A stretch of 10,320 bases of DNA, from the NCBI GenBank assembly GCA_027033875.1, contig JALVKK010000186.1, positions 1 to 10,320 of the forward strand. The letters run 5' to 3'. Under the pieces are notes generated by a model. That model saw nothing but the letters and a program-made list of their open reading frames with translations. It was not told where the DNA came from and did not search any database. Made by a program: the position numbers and the translations under genes. Origin of the DNA: Flavobacteriales bacterium. Lineage in GTDB: Bacteria; Bacteroidota; Bacteroidia; Flavobacteriales; Flavobacteriaceae. Positions 1 through 7,601 of the stretch are shown piece after piece. Numbering within the stretch: position 1 is the stretch's first letter; each line of letters starts with the position of its first letter.

Positions 1-80
1 ATCTATGATTATCAATAATGAAAATATTAATAAAAACCGGTCAACCTTATTCAGGGATTTACATATTTATCACTAAAAAA

Positions 81-127
81 AACTTTCAACTTTCAACTTT
101 TAACTTTTAACTTTCAACTTTTAACTT
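81..127. repeat. Tandem heptanucleotide repeat (AACTTTY)n
   Basis: Six full 7-bp units begin at 81, 88, 95, 102, 109 and 116, reading AACTTTC, AACTTTC, AACTTTT, AACTTTT, AACTTTC and AACTTTT. A partial seventh runs into the stop codon of the MlaD-type gene. Only the last base of the unit varies, C or T. Read on the minus strand, as in the mRNA of that gene, the tract is a string of RAAAGTT units ending in a run of eight U (75-82). It could mark the 3' end of that transcript, although there is no GC-rich hairpin. The function is unknown. Copy number is likely to vary by replication slippage. Confidence 0.9.
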
Positions 128-1043
128 AATTGTCCTTCCGTCCCCAAACAGAGAAATGTACATAACGTTTAGGGTGTTCGCGCAAATCTTTGAGCAATTG
201 TTCCAATTCTTTAGTACTCCGTTCAAGGTTATTATAAAGTTTTTCATCGTTCATCAATTTTGCCATAGTTCCCTGTCCTTTATTGAGTTTATCAAGACTC
301 TCATTGAGTTTTGATACGGTTTGATTGATTTGACGCACGACTTTTTGCAATTTGATCTGTTGCAACGAATCACTCAAACTGGCAAAATTACCGGTCATTT
401 TATCCAAATTAGCCATTGTAGCATTTAGATGTTCACGATTTTGAATCATAACATCATTAAATTTGCCCGTAGTCAATTTTAATTGTTTCATCATAGCCGA
501 CATATTCTCGATGCTCGATGAGAGCGCTTTTTGAGTTTGAGGATTCAATACATTATTGATGCCCCACAATAATGTATCCGTTGCCGTCAAAATACGTTCC
601 AATTTGTTTTGCAAAGGCGTAATCTTATCATTGACCAAATCAAACATACCGGGCATCTTCATCACTACCAAAGTATCTCCGTCTTTAGCCATCAGACTTT
701 CTTTTCCGGGAATAATAGCCACACTTTTACCACCCATTATATTACCTCCGTATATTTTCACTTTACTATCTTTGGCAAAATGATAATGACTATCAATATT
801 CAATACCAGCATCGTTTGTTCAATACCGTTATAAAATTCCAATTGTTCAATCGTTCCTATTTGAATCCCTTTTAATGTTACAGGTGTCGATTGGACAATG
901 CCTTCCACATTATCCAAAATGGTATAATACGTATTGTAAGATTTAAAAATATCCTTTGATTTCAAATAGTTAAAACCCCAAATAAATAACGACAAGGCAA
1001 CTAGAACTATCAAAGCGGTTTTATATTCTCTTTTTAATTTCAT
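126..1043 (-). CDS. MlaD/MCE-family outer-membrane lipid transport protein
   Basis: This is a substrate-binding MCE protein anchored in the inner membrane. By family it would pass phospholipids between the inner and outer membranes with an Mla-type ABC transporter. The 305-residue product has a short basic N-terminus, one membrane helix (about residues 9-27) and an MCE domain (about 37-117) with the typical 'DNVEG' and 'VTLKGIQIGTI' segments. A long helical, coiled-coil-prone region follows (about 135-285). The C-terminus 'HPKRYVHFSVWGRK' resembles the end of Bacteroidota MCE proteins. E. coli MlaD is much shorter, so the helical tail is an extension. I chose the ATG at 1043 because the longer reading from 1079 needs a TTG start and adds 12 unlikely residues before the membrane helix. 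No MlaE, MlaF or MlaB gene is in the window. The family is clear; the exact lipid substrate is unknown. Confidence 0.88.
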   Translation of the reverse strand: MKLKREYKTALIVLVALSLFIWGFNYLKSKDIFKSYNTYYTILDNVEGIVQSTPVTLKGIQIGTIEQLEFYNGIEQTMLVLNIDSHYHFAKDSKVKIYGGNIMGGKSVAIIPGKESLMAKDGDTLVVMKMPGMFDLVNDKITPLQNKLERILTATDTLLWGINNVLNPQTQKALSSSIENMSAMMKQLKLTTGKFNDVMIQNREHLNATMANLDKMTGNFASLSDSLQQIKLQKVVRQINQTVSKLNESLDKLNKGQGTMAKLMNDEKLYNNLERSTKELEQLLKDLREHPKRYVHFSVWGRKDN

Positions 1044-1113
1044 CTGATAAATTATATATATATAATGTATTTTCTGCAAATTTAATGATTATTTTATTTG
1101 AAAAATAAGAAAT

Positions 1114-1176
1114 TTGTACCGGATTGCGGATATTATTTAAATATTTTAGAATCACAAAGATATAGTTCCGGTACAA
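1114..1176. repeat. 10-bp inverted repeat bracketing the putative MlaD promoter
   Basis: TTGTACCGGA (1114-1123) is the exact reverse complement of TCCGGTACAA (1167-1176), with 43 bp between the arms. The arms stand out as GC-containing words in a very AT-rich spacer. The minus-strand -7-like element at 1155-1162 lies between them. The repeat could be an operator for a dimeric or looping regulator, the ends of a small invertible segment, or chance. No recombinase gene is nearby. Confidence 0.6.
1155..1162 (-). promoter_or_regulatory. Candidate -7 element (TATCTTTG) for the MlaD-type gene
   Basis: On the minus strand this reads TATCTTTG, a full match to the Bacteroidota primary sigma factor -7 consensus TAnnTTTG. 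It lies about 110 bp upstream of the ATG at 1043, in the 188-bp gap after the amidase gene. I found no well-spaced -33 TTG, so the call rests on the -7 match and position alone. If real, it gives the MlaD-type gene its own promoter with a leader of roughly 100 nt. Confidence 0.4.
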
Positions 1177-1231
1177 TAACATAAAAGACAAATACTATTT
1201 GCATTACAAATTATAAGAACTTGAAGAAGCG

Positions 1232-2512
1232 TTAATTCCTTTGCAAAATACTGGATAACGGCACCCGTTTACCATTTACATAGGCAACGATAAAAGCTTG
1301 TTTGAACGATTTGTAACGCGCTTCACCTTTTACTTCAAGAATTTTTTCAAAATCGGAAGTATGACCGGCAAAATATTTATACATATCGCCTTCCTTAATC
1401 CTTGACAAATCCTTTAAACCTCTAAAATTTTCGGGTGTTAGAGGAATTTTTTTTGAAGTTGCCAAAAGTTGTACTTTAAAAATCACATTTTCAAAAACAG
1501 CATCTTTCACATTGTATTCGGTCCGTACTTGCGAATTGGATTTTTGTTGCGTATTTTGACTTTTATCAGACTGCTTTGATATTTTTTTATCGACATCTGA
1601 TTCAACAACTTCTTTTTCAGCTATTTGCTCTTTCGTAGGATTTGTCGATACAATTGTTTGATTTCCGGTAGTCGTACCGATTTCAGGTTCGGGCGTATCA
1701 TAGTTGATATACTTTTTATACTTGATAATAGCCTTAACAATCGCCGTTGCTATTTTTTCCTGTCCGGCTTTTGAATGCAAAAATTTTTCCTGTTTCGGAT
1801 TGGTCAAAAAACCGATTTCGGTTAAAACACTCGGCATATATGTCAAACGCAAAACCGCAAAACCGGCTTGTTGTACACTACGGTCTTTACTGTTTTTGAT
1901 ATATTTTTTATATTGTTCTTGAATATATGATGCCAACATAATACTTTGGTCGAGAAATTCTTCTTGCATCAAAGTCAAACCAATAAAAGTTTCGGGGTGT
2001 TTGGGATCAAAACCTTTATAATGCAATTTGTTATCGGCTTCTAACTCTATTACGGCATTCTCGCGTTTGGCCACTTCCAGATTATCCTTGTTGCGATGTA
2101 CCCCCAAAACAAAAGTTTCAGATCCTGAAGCCCTACTGTTTTTGTTTGCATTACAATGTATCGATATAAACAAATCGGCTTTATGTTTATTGGCTATTGC
2201 CGCCCTTTGATACAATTCGAGAAAAACATCTTTATTTCGCGTCAATATCGGTTGTATATCTTTATAGGCTTTTAATTTTTTAGCTACTGATTTTGCAACA
2301 GCCAAAGCAATATCTTTTTCACTTTTGCGCATTTTACCGGTACCGCGAGTTCCTGTATCATGTCCGCCGTGTCCGGCATCTATGACGACTTTAAACTTTT
2401 TTTGCTGTGCAAAACTTTTTTCACTAGAAAAAAACACAATTATCAGCGTTATAAAAAGAAAAAATATTTTTTTTAAATGATTTAACATAGTTTTTAATAT
2501 ATTTAACATCAT
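1232..2512 (-). CDS. N-acetylmuramoyl-L-alanine amidase (Amidase_3) with C-terminal SPOR-like domain
   Basis: This is a periplasmic zinc amidase that cuts the bond between MurNAc and L-alanine in peptidoglycan, normally during cell separation and wall turnover. The 426-residue product has a hydrophobic signal segment (about residues 16-28, with cleavage likely near 'SFAQ', 33-36). The Amidase_3 domain (about 40-270) shows 'VIDAGHGG' with zinc ligand H48, likely ligand E65 in 'SEKDIALA', 'SIHCNA' with ligand H119, and 'LTEIGFLTNP' with catalytic E232. A polar Gln/Ser/Lys-rich linker (about 280-338) leads to a SPOR-like domain (about 343-420), 'FKVQLLA...AFIVAYVNGKRV', which in this family binds denuded glycan strands at the septum. 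In-frame ATGs also occur at 2509 and 2488. The one at 2488 would give a more ordinary, shorter signal peptide. It resembles the AmiC class, but a symbol would be a guess. Confidence 0.93.
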   Translation of the reverse strand: MMLNILKTMLNHLKKIFFLFITLIIVFFSSEKSFAQQKKFKVVIDAGHGGHDTGTRGTGKMRKSEKDIALAVAKSVAKKLKAYKDIQPILTRNKDVFLELYQRAAIANKHKADLFISIHCNANKNSRASGSETFVLGVHRNKDNLEVAKRENAVIELEADNKLHYKGFDPKHPETFIGLTLMQEEFLDQSIMLASYIQEQYKKYIKNSKDRSVQQAGFAVLRLTYMPSVLTEIGFLTNPKQEKFLHSKAGQEKIATAIVKAIIKYKKYINYDTPEPEIGTTTGNQTIVSTNPTKEQIAEKEVVESDVDKKISKQSDKSQNTQQKSNSQVRTEYNVKDAVFENVIFKVQLLATSKKIPLTPENFRGLKDLSRIKEGDMYKYFAGHTSDFEKILEVKGEARYKSFKQAFIVAYVNGKRVPLSSILQRN

Positions 2513-2520
2513 ATCTAATT

Positions 2521-2548
2521 CAAAAGAATTATTTTTGTCCTAATCAAA
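2521..2548 (-). promoter_or_regulatory. Candidate amidase promoter (TTTG, 16 bp, TTCTTTTG)
   Basis: On the minus strand a TTTG (2548-2545) is followed after 16 bp by TTCTTTTG (2528-2521). This is close to the Bacteroidota -33 TTTG and -7 TAnnTTTG pattern, with one mismatch in the TA and slightly short spacing. Transcription would begin almost at the first ATG (2512), which would favour a near-leaderless message or use of the internal ATG at 2488. It overlaps the plus-strand lptD promoter region. Confidence 0.3.
2530..2537 (+). promoter_or_regulatory. Candidate -7 element (TATTTTTG) for lptD
   Basis: TATTTTTG matches the Bacteroidota -7 consensus TAnnTTTG and ends 24 bp before the lptD ATG, so the leader would be under 20 nt. 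No clear -33 TTG is present at the right distance. The same octamer precedes the protease gene (5193-5200). It sits two bases from the candidate amidase -7 on the other strand, so the two polymerases could not easily be bound at once. Confidence 0.45.
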
Positions 2549-2561
2549 TTCGATAATATAC

Positions 2562-5165
2562 ATGACAGTTTACAAAAGTAATATAAGCAAATTGTTTACC
2601 AAAACATATTTAAAAATATTTTTGTTGCTGTTTTTTTTATTTTCAAGCAATTTTTTTGCCCAAATAAATAACAATTTAAAAAAAGTATCTAATCTCAAAA
2701 ATGACATAAATCCGGCAACCAATATCAAATCTAATGAAGCTATTTCCAAACCTCCTGACAGTTTAACTACGGACAAAGACAGTTTGACAACTAGTAGCTT
2801 AAAAGACGAACTGTATCATTATGCCGAAGATTATACCGAAATCAACAACAAAAACAAATTTATAAAACTCTACAACAAAGCACATATTAAATATCAAGAT
2901 ATAGATTTGACAGCAGGGGTTATTTATGTCGATTACGATAAAAATGAAGTCTATGCCGGACGTATAGTCGATTCGCTGGGACATCTAACCCAACGACCGG
3001 TTTTTAAACAAGGCAATACCGAAACTGAAAATGATAGTATTCGTTTCAATTTTAAAACAAAAAAAGCCTTGGTCTGGAATACTTATACCAAAGAAGGTGA
3101 GTTTGGCATGCACAGCAACGTAACAAAAAAATATAATGACAGTGTAATTTTTGTCAAAAATATCAAATTCACCACTTCAACTGACAAAGAGCATCCCGAA
3201 TATTATTTTCTTGCCAAAAAAGGAAAAATTGTTCCCGGAAAAAAAATTGTAATCGGAACAACTGTAATGTGGATAGAAGATGTCGCTACGCCTTTAATGG
3301 TTCCTTTTGGCTTTTTTCCTATTACCGAAACCCGTACATCCGGTTTTCTTATGCCTAATTTTGCCGACACTCGTTTGGGTTATGCCCTTACAGATGGCGG
3401 ATTTTATTGGGCTATTAGTCCTTATTTCGATTTGTCGGCAACAGGCGATATTTATACAAACGGCTCCTATGGATTACGCTTAGAATCACGTTACGTCAAA
3501 CGTTATAAATATTCGGGAAATTTCGGCTTCAAATACAATAATACGATTGAATCTGAATTACCCGAATTTACACAAAGCTCCGAATGGCGTATCAACTGGA
3601 CACATCACAACGATTCAAAAAGCAGCCCTTTACGCAGTTTTACTGCAAATGTCGATGTCGGAAGTCAAAAATATTATCGCGATTCGTACAATTACAACGA
3701 CATTCTAAATACCAATAACCGTTTGAGTAACGAGTTCGGCTCATCTGTTTCATACCAACAACGTTTTGCCGATTTGCCGATGAATTTTTCTCTCAATTTG
3801 AATCACAATCAAAATGTCAGTACCGGAAAAATCACAATGACTTTACCTCATTTTAATTTAAATGTCAGTCGTATTTATCCTTTTGCCAAAAACGGCATGA
3901 AAAAAAATGTTTTACAACGCGTCAATTTCACCTATAAACTAGATGCACAACAAAAAATTAATACCGTTGACAGTATATTTTTCAAATCTCAAATGTGGCA
4001 TAATGCCGAAATAGGCGCCATGCACACTATACCGGTTAGTACCAATATGAAATTGTTCAAATACTTCAATTTACAACCACAACTTACTTACAAAGAAGTT
4101 TGGGTTATGCAAAGTGTTAACAAACAATGGAATCTTGCTGCCAATAACGGAGCCGGTGGCGAAAGAATTATCAGAAAAAATGGCTTTGCTTCCTATAGAA
4201 ATATTAACGGATCATTAAATTTATCAACTAGTATTTACGGAACTTTTTTATTCGGAAATAATCATTTTTTGCAAGGTATTCGACACAAAGCCAATATCAG
4301 TTTCAGCGCTTCATATCATCCGGTTAATCACAAATATATTCTCAATTATTATGATTGGACTCACAATAAATATGTCGAATATACTATGTTTGACAACGGC
4401 CTTTACGGTAAACCCAATATCAATCAATCCAAATCGATGATTTTGAATCTATCCAACGATTTTGAAGCCAAAATTAAAACCAAAGACGGTAAATCCAAAA
4501 AAATTCGTTTTTTAACAGCTTCAACCGGATATAATTTTCTGGCGGACTCACTCAATATTGCCAAAATCAATTTACGTTCAACTGCAATTATTACACAAGG
4601 CTTTACAGTTAATATGAGTGCCTTGTACGATTTTTATGCCTTAGATAATACAGGTAGAAATATCAATCAATTTGCTTGGCAAAAAGATCAAAGCATAGGA
4701 CGTATTCAAAATTTCAGCTTATCAACAGGATACAATTTCAATAATAAAACATTTGCAAAAATAACAGATAACCAAAACAAAAAAAAGAATGAAACAGCCG
4801 AATTATTCGTCAATAATATCAATTGGTCATTAAAACTTAATTATTCATTCAATTATCAAAACAAAGCCTATCACCCCGACAACTTATGGTTTAAAGAGAT
4901 CGGTACACATGTAATCAATTGCAGTGGAAAAATCAGTTTTTCGCCATCATGGGATATCAGTTATCAAAGCGGATACGATTTGGCTAAGAAAAAATACTCA
5001 TTTACACAATTCCGGTTTCACAGAGATTTGAAAAGCTGGCAAATGTCTCTGGTTTGGAACCCCATGAAACCTTCATACTGGTACTTCAAAATAGCCATAA
5101 AATCATCTGTTTTGCAAGGCTTAAAATATGATAAAAGAAAAGAATCTTTTCAAAAATTCTTTTAA
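2562..5165 (+). CDS. lptD: LPS-assembly outer-membrane protein LptD (OstA family)
   Basis: This is the outer-membrane translocon that inserts lipopolysaccharide into the outer leaflet, normally fed by an Lpt bridge. The 867-residue product starts with a signal peptide (about residues 1-34, ending 'NFFAQ'), then a low-complexity Asn/Ser/Lys stretch and an LptA-like beta-jellyroll region (about 95-245, 'LTAGVIYVDYDKNEVYAG'). The most diagnostic segment is 'FPITETRTSGFLMP' (252-265), which matches the conserved junction between jellyroll and barrel in LptD. The rest alternates aromatic and polar residues as expected for a large beta-barrel. I see only one cysteine ('NCSG', near the C-terminus), so the disulfide pairs that mature E. 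coli LptD cannot form. No LptE-like gene is nearby. It diverges from the amidase gene across 49 bp. There is no Shine-Dalgarno sequence, as is usual in this phylum. Confidence 0.9.
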   Translation: MTVYKSNISKLFTKTYLKIFLLLFFLFSSNFFAQINNNLKKVSNLKNDINPATNIKSNEAISKPPDSLTTDKDSLTTSSLKDELYHYAEDYTEINNKNKFIKLYNKAHIKYQDIDLTAGVIYVDYDKNEVYAGRIVDSLGHLTQRPVFKQGNTETENDSIRFNFKTKKALVWNTYTKEGEFGMHSNVTKKYNDSVIFVKNIKFTTSTDKEHPEYYFLAKKGKIVPGKKIVIGTTVMWIEDVATPLMVPFGFFPITETRTSGFLMPNFADTRLGYALTDGGFYWAISPYFDLSATGDIYTNGSYGLRLESRYVKRYKYSGNFGFKYNNTIESELPEFTQSSEWRINWTHHNDSKSSPLRSFTANVDVGSQKYYRDSYNYNDILNTNNRLSNEFGSSVSYQQRFADLPMNFSLNLNHNQNVSTGKITMTLPHFNLNVSRIYPFAKNGMKKNVLQRVNFTYKLDAQQKINTVDSIFFKSQMWHNAEIGAMHTIPVSTNMKLFKYFNLQPQLTYKEVWVMQSVNKQWNLAANNGAGGERIIRKNGFASYRNINGSLNLSTSIYGTFLFGNNHFLQGIRHKANISFSASYHPVNHKYILNYYDWTHNKYVEYTMFDNGLYGKPNINQSKSMILNLSNDFEAKIKTKDGKSKKIRFLTASTGYNFLADSLNIAKINLRSTAIITQGFTVNMSALYDFYALDNTGRNINQFAWQKDQSIGRIQNFSLSTGYNFNNKTFAKITDNQNKKKNETAELFVNNINWSLKLNYSFNYQNKAYHPDNLWFKEIGTHVINCSGKISFSPSWDISYQSGYDLAKKKYSFTQFRFHRDLKSWQMSLVWNPMKPSYWYFKIAIKSSVLQGLKYDKRKESFQKFF

Positions 5166-5192
5166 TAATCGTTTTTATTGTATCATTTTTTA

Positions 5193-5200
5193 TATTTTTG
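5193..5200 (+). promoter_or_regulatory. Candidate -7 element (TATTTTTG) for the metalloprotease gene
   Basis: TATTTTTG fits TAnnTTTG and is the same octamer found before lptD. It lies in the 76-bp gap after lptD, 41 bp before the protease ATG, suggesting a leader of about 35 nt. The nearest upstream TTG (5178-5180) is too close for a standard -33 element. Together with the terminator after the gene, it suggests the protease is its own transcription unit. Confidence 0.42.
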
Positions 5201-5241
5201 TCGTCAACTAATTTAATCATTTATCAACAAACAAACTCTAT

Positions 5242-7485
5242 ATGAAAACAAAATTTATCTTTATCAGTTTATTATTTGGTTTTACAATATTTGCTCAAGA
5301 AAGTTTTTGGCGTTCTGCCAATATTACGAATATTGACAAAATGCTTATTGCGGAAGACCGTTTGCCTTCACAATTTATTTCTTATGAAATAGACTTGCCT
5401 GCAATTGAAAATCATATATTTGACGCACCGTTAATAACTGCAAAACGGCTTTCAAATATCAATTTCTCTATTCCTGACGAAAATGGTAATTTTGAGAATT
5501 TTATCATTTACAAGTCAACGACACTACCCGAAATTCTCAAAAAAAACAATCATATTTATACCTATCGTGGGTATGATGCCAAAGGAGATATAGCCTCAAT
5601 CGTTATCAGTCCCTTAGGCTTACGAATTGAAATTTCCAGAACCGGTAAACCTAATTTAATTATTGAACCGGCTACTCCGGATTTGCAATACAATATCGTT
5701 TACTCCAAAGAATATTTAACGCCGAAAGAATTTCAATGTTTTACCGACAGTGAACCTGTAACTAAGAATGATATAGATTTGAAATCCGTCAAGATTGACG
5801 ACGGTGTGTTGCGAACTTACCGTTTTGCCGTCGGTACAACCGGTGAATATTCACAATTTCACATCAATAGAGCCATTAATTTGGGAAATTTATCATCTAA
5901 CGCCACAGACGCTCAAAAAAAAGCGGTTGTTTTGGCGGCAGTAACCGAAACCATTGACCGCGTAAATTCAGTTTACGAAAGAGATTTCGGCGTAACCTTA
6001 TCACTGGTTACTAATGAAACAGAGGTTATTTTCTTAGATCCCAATACGGATCCTTATGATAACTCCGACATTATATCCATGCTATATGCAAACACCGGTA
6101 TCTTAAACAGCCATATCGGATCATCTAACTACGACGGCGGACACTTATTTTCGACTTATAGCGGCGGTGGCATTTCCGGATTAGGCGTTATTTGCAGTTC
6201 TTCAAAAGGACAATCCGTTACCGGCTCAACCAGCCCGCGAACTGACACTTACGATATAGATTATGTCGCTCACGAAATCGGCCACGAGTTCGGTTGTAAT
6301 CATACATTTGCCAACTCTTGCAACAACAACAGAAACATCAGTACATCGGTAGAACCCGGTAGTGGCAGTACTATTATGGCTTATGCCGGTGTCTGCTCGC
6401 CGAATATACAATTCCATAGCGACGATTATTTCAGTGTTATCAGTATTGCCGAAGCCGGCAATTTTATACAAACGCAAGCAACATGTTCGGTAAATACCGA
6501 TATCGGCAATCATACTCCTAGCCTGAATTTGGTCAATTACGGCAGCGTATATATTCCCAAATCAACACCATTTATGCTCAAAGTGAATGCCACGGACCAA
6601 AACGCAAACGACGCACTAACATATTGCTGGGAAGAAATCGATATCGTTACCAATTCTGTTCCGTCCTCTTGGACTCCGGACCCGAACTACGATAACGGAC
6701 CGTTATTCAGATCTTATGCCCCAACAACTAACAATAGCCGGTATTTTCCAAAAATGAACAATATCATTTACAATACTTACGGCAATACTTGGGAAAAATT
6801 ACCGGCTGTAAACCGTACTTTGACTTTTGCCGTTACCGTAAGAGACAATCACCCGGGAGGCGGTCAATCTCCTTCTGAATTTCTCCAATTTGATGTAGAT
6901 GATAGTACCGGACCTTTTAGAGTTACCAATTTAAGCAGTAACCAAACTTGGCAAGCCGGCGACTCCAAAAACATTACTTGGGACCCGGCAGGAACAACAG
7001 GCGGACTTGTCAACTGTTCAAACGTAGATATTTTGTTTTCATACGACAACGGCGTAACTTTTCCCGAAATATTGGCTTCCAATATACCGAATAACGGCTC
7101 TGCCAACTTTAACGTCCCAAACACAAATACCAATTACGGGCGTGTAATGGTTAAAGGTCATAATAATTATTTCTTTGATTTGGCTAAAGGTAAATTTAAA
7201 ATTCAAGGCGGTAATGATATTACCGAAAATAATCTGAATAATTTAATAATATATCCCAATCCTGCTTCACAAAATATCCGTATCAAATTTGACGTCGCCA
7301 ATACCAACCAACCAATCAAAATCAAAATATTTGATGTAAGCGGCAGAGAAGTTTACTACGAAATATTCAAACCGGTGTCATTCTTTAACCGTAAGATAAA
7401 TATTAATGATTTTACCACCGGTATTTACTTTATCCGCATTGAAAACGCCAATCAATATAGCACCAAAAAATTAATCTTTAAATAG
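5242..7485 (+). CDS. Secreted zinc metalloprotease (metzincin, reprolysin-like) with T9SS type A sorting domain
   Basis: This is an exported protease carried across the outer membrane by the type IX secretion system. The 747-residue product has a signal peptide (about 1-19, 'FTIFAQ'), a likely propeptide (about 20-188) and a metzincin catalytic domain (about 189-413). Its zinc motif HEIGHEFGCNH (344-354) supplies ligands H344, H348 and H354 and general base E345. The Met-turn is 'STIMAYAG' with M379. A beta-rich Ig-like region follows (about 420-550). A second Ig-like module (about 557-654), 'GPFRVTNLSSNQTW...ITWDPAGT', commonly trails such proteases. The C-terminal sorting domain (about 665-747) contains 'IIYPNPAS', 'KIKIFDVSGREVY' and 'TGIYFIRIE', matching the T9SS type A signal, which is removed or used for surface anchoring. 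The substrate is unknown. The M12B-like class is inferred from the motif spacing. Confidence 0.93.
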   Translation: MKTKFIFISLLFGFTIFAQESFWRSANITNIDKMLIAEDRLPSQFISYEIDLPAIENHIFDAPLITAKRLSNINFSIPDENGNFENFIIYKSTTLPEILKKNNHIYTYRGYDAKGDIASIVISPLGLRIEISRTGKPNLIIEPATPDLQYNIVYSKEYLTPKEFQCFTDSEPVTKNDIDLKSVKIDDGVLRTYRFAVGTTGEYSQFHINRAINLGNLSSNATDAQKKAVVLAAVTETIDRVNSVYERDFGVTLSLVTNETEVIFLDPNTDPYDNSDIISMLYANTGILNSHIGSSNYDGGHLFSTYSGGGISGLGVICSSSKGQSVTGSTSPRTDTYDIDYVAHEIGHEFGCNHTFANSCNNNRNISTSVEPGSGSTIMAYAGVCSPNIQFHSDDYFSVISIAEAGNFIQTQATCSVNTDIGNHTPSLNLVNYGSVYIPKSTPFMLKVNATDQNANDALTYCWEEIDIVTNSVPSSWTPDPNYDNGPLFRSYAPTTNNSRYFPKMNNIIYNTYGNTWEKLPAVNRTLTFAVTVRDNHPGGGQSPSEFLQFDVDDSTGPFRVTNLSSNQTWQAGDSKNITWDPAGTTGGLVNCSNVDILFSYDNGVTFPEILASNIPNNGSANFNVPNTNTNYGRVMVKGHNNYFFDLAKGKFKIQGGNDITENNLNNLIIYPNPASQNIRIKFDVANTNQPIKIKIFDVSGREVYYEIFKPVSFFNRKININDFTTGIYFIRIENANQYSTKKLIFK

Positions 7486-7508
7486 AATCATTATAATTTT
7501 ACAAAATA

Positions 7509-7543
7509 GAAGAGATATCCGTCCGGTGATATCTCTTTTTTTT
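7509..7543 (+). terminator. Intrinsic terminator after the metalloprotease gene
   Basis: AGAGATATC (7511-7519) pairs perfectly with GATATCTCT (7528-7536) around an 8-nt loop, and A7510-T7537 can extend the stem. The hairpin runs straight into eight T (7536-7543). It lies 25 bp after the protease stop codon and separates that gene from the rsmA-mgtE unit. Confidence 0.88.
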
Positions 7544-7574
7544 GTAAATTACACAAATAAAAGGCATACTTTTA
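7541..7574 (+). promoter_or_regulatory. Candidate promoter for the rsmA-mgtE operon
   Basis: TTTG (7541-7544) is followed after 22 bp by TACTTTTA (7567-7574), one base off the Bacteroidota -7 consensus TAnnTTTG, with acceptable -33 to -7 spacing. Transcription would start near 7581, about 20 nt before the rsmA ATG. The TTTG overlaps the tail of the preceding terminator T-run, so the two signals are packed tightly. Confidence 0.4.
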
Positions 7575-7601
7575 CCCAATTACCAAACAATCGATATAAA
7601 A

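Noticed and set aside
1..80. Possible gene end or promoter at the window edge
   Set aside because: The stretch is short and AT-rich with no coding pattern or convincing promoter match; what lies beyond the edge cannot be judged.
556..875. Plus-strand open frames inside the MlaD-type gene
   Set aside because: They lie antisense to a clear MCE protein, have no domain pattern and are by-products of the real frame.
5138..5163. Possible lptD terminator hairpin, AAAAGAAT paired with ATTCTTTT
   Set aside because: It is almost pure A/T with a 10-nt loop, overlaps the lptD stop codon and lacks a following T-run, so it is too weak to call.
6226..7133. Minus-strand open frames inside the metalloprotease gene
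   Set aside because: They are antisense to well-supported catalytic and Ig-like regions, and their translations look like no known family.
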